Source of the DNA: Photobacterium aquae
GTDB lineage: Bacteria; Pseudomonadota; Gammaproteobacteria; Enterobacterales; Vibrionaceae
Direction: 5' to 3'
DNA: 64,000 nt
NCBI RefSeq assembly: GCF_001029445.1
Contig: NZ_LDOT01000002.1
Location: forward strand, 1-64,000
Shown here in pieces: positions 61,080 through 64,000 of the stretch. Each line of letters begins with the position of its first letter. The stretch's first letter is position 1. The position numbers and the translations under genes were made by a program. The notes beneath the pieces are model-generated. The model did not search any database. It saw only the letters and a program-made list of their open reading frames with translations, and was not told where the DNA came from.

Positions 61080-62399
61080 TTACCTAACACCTACGTTCAG
61101 TAATGAACCGTTTTCGATATATGCCAATGACTCCAAAACAATCCCGTTTGTATTGGCAGTCACCGCTTTATTCACACGCCCATCCAGCTCGTAACGGCCT
61201 GAATACCATCCCTTGTCTTTAGAAAACAAATCTTTGGCATCATCGATCAACAATTCGGTATAAGGGGTGTCATACAGCGCATACCAACCGAATGCCGCTT
61301 TGGTCGACAGTGTCTTCAAATGGGAGGCATCATCCCCCTGATCAGAGATCGCATTCCATTCCTTACCGTCTGAAAACACGGTGTTATAGACAAAATACGG
61401 TGCCTCATCGACGTTATCTTCGCTGACAGCCGTCAATATCCCCGTACGCTCATAGCGATTTTCCTGCGCCTTATAAACACGGTGAGCAAAAATCTTAGAA
61501 ACGCTGTCGGCACCGAACTCCAAACTGTCAAGAATATAGGACTCACTCACGACATAGTTGTGTGCATGGTATTTGGCGGGATCACGCAAATCCGTCGGAA
61601 TATCAACGCCATCGATTTGTCGCATTTCAAGATAATCAATGTATTTCATTGCATTGAAAACATCTCGCCCCATCAATGACATGGCTTTCGACGCATACTC
61701 TTCATAGCCAATTCGACCTTCCTGAACCAGTTCCATACCGGAACCATCAGAGTTGGGACGCGAGCCGTACAGATAACCATCGATAATCATGGCACTCACA
61801 TCCCAATGATTGAGCACATCATTAACCTGCTGGTTAAACTGCGGGTATTGCCAAACCATGATATTAAGCGGCACCAAAATCCGGCCGATATCGATTGCCG
61901 ACCAGCCAATGCCATTTTCGACAGGTTGGTTTGTATAATCGACCATTTGCAACGTTTGGGTATTGTAGGCCTTGTTCGGTAACTTACCGTCAATAAGAGG
62001 TAAACGGGCCAGCGTATCCAACACCTTCTCCATGCGTAACTCAAACTTGCCCTGACTAATAATATTCAGCCGCTCGGCAGATAGCAGCCCCATCATATAC
62101 GAAGCCGTATCCCACATCGTCGTAGACGGATAACCATCGACCGAATTAACCAACCCAGTATTTTCTTGGTAATTATTTTCAAAATAAGTCCAAGCCGTTC
62201 CAGCCCAAATATATTCGTCCTCAGTCAATACGCGGCTATCCCTGACCGGGATTTCTTCCGTTGCCTCAAAAGTAATGTTGCCTAAAATCCGGCCATAATC
62301 ACGATTTTCAATGGTCAATGCGATAGCCAACGCCGTAAACAGGCCTAGCAAGAACACAATATGGTGCCTAGCATTCACCACAGCTTGTTTAAATTCCAT
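61080..62399 (-). CDS. DUF3131 membrane-anchored protein (first paralogue)
   Basis: A 439-residue protein. A single helix (about 13-31, HHIVFLLGLFTALAIALTI) probably acts as an uncleaved anchor with the DUF3131 domain outside. Shared blocks are TAWTYFENNYQENTGLVNSV, PNKAYNTQTLQMVDYTNQP, GWSAIDIGRILVPL, EGRIGYEEYASKA, HNYVVSESYILD and APYFVYNTVF. GAGGAG lies 7 bases before the ATG at 62399. This start overlaps the end of the glycosyltransferase gene by 11 bases, so translation is likely coupled; a longer frame to 62468 would lie wholly inside that gene. Confidence 0.92.
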   Translation of the reverse strand: MEFKQAVVNARHHIVFLLGLFTALAIALTIENRDYGRILGNITFEATEEIPVRDSRVLTEDEYIWAGTAWTYFENNYQENTGLVNSVDGYPSTTMWDTASYMMGLLSAERLNIISQGKFELRMEKVLDTLARLPLIDGKLPNKAYNTQTLQMVDYTNQPVENGIGWSAIDIGRILVPLNIMVWQYPQFNQQVNDVLNHWDVSAMIIDGYLYGSRPNSDGSGMELVQEGRIGYEEYASKAMSLMGRDVFNAMKYIDYLEMRQIDGVDIPTDLRDPAKYHAHNYVVSESYILDSLEFGADSVSKIFAHRVYKAQENRYERTGILTAVSEDNVDEAPYFVYNTVFSDGKEWNAISDQGDDASHLKTLSTKAAFGWYALYDTPYTELLIDDAKDLFSKDKGWYSGRYELDGRVNKAVTANTNGIVLESLAYIENGSLLNVGVR

Positions 62400-64000
62400 A
62401 TTCCAACTCCTCTGAGCCTTGCTCTTGCTTCTTGGCTGACGGTGGTGGTGTCCAATAGGCTGCGGCAATCATGCCCCACATCGCCATCATATTATTGATT
62501 GTCCAAAAACTATTGAATATCAGACCGCCAAGTGAGTAACTGCCAAACATCCCAGTGAAATAGCAGAACCACGCAAAGGCCATGCTAATTAAACTCAGGC
62601 CAAAAATGATCTTCTGCGGAATCACCAAATGGCCAAATGTCCCGTCTTGCCTCTCCTTCGGCGTTGCAGGGAAACTAATTTTCTGCCCCCTGAGCACCGT
62701 CCACAAAGCCCGCATATTCACCGGGAAGAAAGAAAGGAAGTTGGTTTTCCCCTTGTAGCCCGCTACCCCCCACGTCCCTATCATCATGGCCAATTCGGCC
62801 GTCAAGACATAAGGAATAAAATGCAAGTAGAAGGTCACATCATAGGCGCTGACTGGCGCAATACTGGTAAAGAAGTAAATGATTGGACAGGTCAGGAAAA
62901 TGATGTTCCAGATAGCCGACAAGTTCGACCAGAAACTCGCCCCATACATAAGCTTTTGTTTTAACCCCATACCCTTACGGAACAGTGGGTTATCATTCAT
63001 AAAGATATCTATCGAACCGCCTGAGTACTTGAAACGCTGCACCGTCCATGTCTGGAGATCCTGAGGGGAAAGCATCTTGCTCTCGACCTGCGGGTGCATA
63101 ACGGAACGCCAATTACGCTCAGTATCCGAGTGGAGCACAATCGAGGTATAGATATCCTCAGAGACGTGGAATTTGTATGGCGTGAACTCCGTATCGAAAA
63201 TAATTTCCTGCCGTAAATTGTCAGAAACGGATTTCTCAACATGCTTTTCCTTGGTGATCTTGCGGATCTGTTTCTCAATTTCTGACTGCTCTTTACTGAT
63301 TTGCTCGCTGTAACTCCGCAAGGCGGCTTCCATCACCGCCTCGCGACGGTGGATGGAACCCGCCCCACAGCAAAACGATGCATTCACCCAGTTACGGCGG
63401 CGTTGGATCACGTCATAAAACATTTGCGGATCATTCACAAACGGGTCTTCGCCAATTTTTATCGGCCCATATAAGCGCTCAACCCCGCGACCAAGGCCAG
63501 ATGCCCAGCGACCTAACTTACGCCCTAACCACTGAGGCAGGCGCTCACCTTCCGGCAAGTCGAAAAACCACTGCGGTGTTTGTACCCAAGCAACGTCAGG
63601 ATCACGGAAATACCCCATGGTATGTTCAAGAATGGTCGGAAATGGTCGTGTATCAGCATCACAAATCACAATAAAATCACCGTAGGTCTGCTCGAGGGCA
63701 TTTCTCAAATTCCCCGCCTTGAAACCCACGTTGTTGTCTCGGGTAATGTACTCAACCCCCATTTCAGTAGCCAAAGCCTGCATTGTCGGCCGCCGGCCGT
63801 CATCCAAGATAAAGATCTTCATTTCAATATCATGTGGATAGCGGATTTTTTGAGCATCCTCGATACTCAGCTTAACTAACTCGGGCTCTTCATCGTAAGT
63901 GGGGAAAAATACGTCAATACTAATTGGCCGCTTTTCCCCCGCTTCCGGACTATCGGCCGCGACACACTCGTTGATAGTATGGGGCGGCGATTTTCGAGGC
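62389..64000 (-). CDS. BcsA-like family 2 membrane glycosyltransferase (5' end outside window)
   Basis: The reading frame stays open to the window edge, so the N-terminus is missing; at least 536 residues are present. Coding upstream of the first internal Met (63822) is clear from IDVFFPTYDEEPELVKLS and ILDDGRRP, the start of the GT-A domain. Catalytic landmarks are VICDADTRP (DxD), FCCGAGSIHRREAV, HVSEDIYTSI (the TED-like motif) and QRFKYSGGS in place of the usual QxxRW block. About five membrane helices follow. The C-terminus ends about 20 residues after the last helix with no PilZ domain, unlike BcsA. A charged insert of about 45 residues lies between GSIHRREAV and the TED motif. It overlaps the next gene by 11 bases. 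Confidence 0.93.
   Translation of the reverse strand, partial: PRKSPPHTINECVAADSPEAGEKRPISIDVFFPTYDEEPELVKLSIEDAQKIRYPHDIEMKIFILDDGRRPTMQALATEMGVEYITRDNNVGFKAGNLRNALEQTYGDFIVICDADTRPFPTILEHTMGYFRDPDVAWVQTPQWFFDLPEGERLPQWLGRKLGRWASGLGRGVERLYGPIKIGEDPFVNDPQMFYDVIQRRRNWVNASFCCGAGSIHRREAVMEAALRSYSEQISKEQSEIEKQIRKITKEKHVEKSVSDNLRQEIIFDTEFTPYKFHVSEDIYTSIVLHSDTERNWRSVMHPQVESKMLSPQDLQTWTVQRFKYSGGSIDIFMNDNPLFRKGMGLKQKLMYGASFWSNLSAIWNIIFLTCPIIYFFTSIAPVSAYDVTFYLHFIPYVLTAELAMMIGTWGVAGYKGKTNFLSFFPVNMRALWTVLRGQKISFPATPKERQDGTFGHLVIPQKIIFGLSLISMAFAWFCYFTGMFGSYSLGGLIFNSFWTINNMMAMWGMIAAAYWTPPPSAKKQEQGSEELEYGI

Overview
The window looks like chromosomal DNA of a marine gammaproteobacterium of the Vibrionaceae, most probably Photobacterium or a close relative. 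This is inferred from the chitinase, the ExeM/Xds-type nuclease with a GlyGly-CTERM tail, a second EF-G gene away from the str operon, a long PurC (367 aa), a Vibrio-length NqrB and the codon style. No marker gene fixes the genus. The gene content is mostly core and metabolic. I see no phage, integron, insertion sequence or CRISPR array.

Layout, left to right. A tRNA-Val faces a secreted multidomain GH18 chitinase. A porin and a secreted, surface-sorted DNase form a likely operon (3.2-7.0 kb), followed by DeoR. An RND efflux pair (8.0-12.4 kb) is followed on the same strand by a complete but solitary NqrB (12.6-13.9 kb). Then come a GNAT protein, a TPR-GGDEF membrane protein, a solitary carbamate kinase, an SF1 helicase, PurC behind a clear PurR operator, and KatG. 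A short AT-rich patch (25.8-27.1 kb) holds orphan small genes. A second RND pump in the order permease-adaptor follows; its permease ends at a TGA behind which 26 more in-frame codons remain open. A hybrid histidine kinase and the operon zwf-pgl-gnd come next, then the yejABEF oligopeptide transporter.

From 44.6 kb there are a small cytochrome c, an unexplained multi-hairpin intergenic region ahead of a stand-alone EF-G, an Ap4A phosphorylase-like protein and an aromatic amino-acid permease. A sulfur module follows: two YeeE/YedE half-transporters divergent from a CoA-disulfide reductase-rhodanese fusion, with three 15-bp repeats between them. After that lie an acidic secreted protein, a DUF805 protein and a YcgJ-like protein.

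The right end (55.6-64.0 kb, minus strand) is the most unusual part. It is a tightly packed, partly overlapping cluster of a BcsA-like membrane glycosyltransferase (cut by the window edge), three tandem DUF3131 paralogues (one membrane-anchored, two lipoproteins), an exported protein with a perfect (Ala-Gln)9 linker encoded by a hexanucleotide microsatellite, and a soluble GT-A glycosyltransferase. I read it as an envelope or exopolysaccharide assembly system that is not standard cellulose synthesis. It is the best candidate here for an undescribed system.
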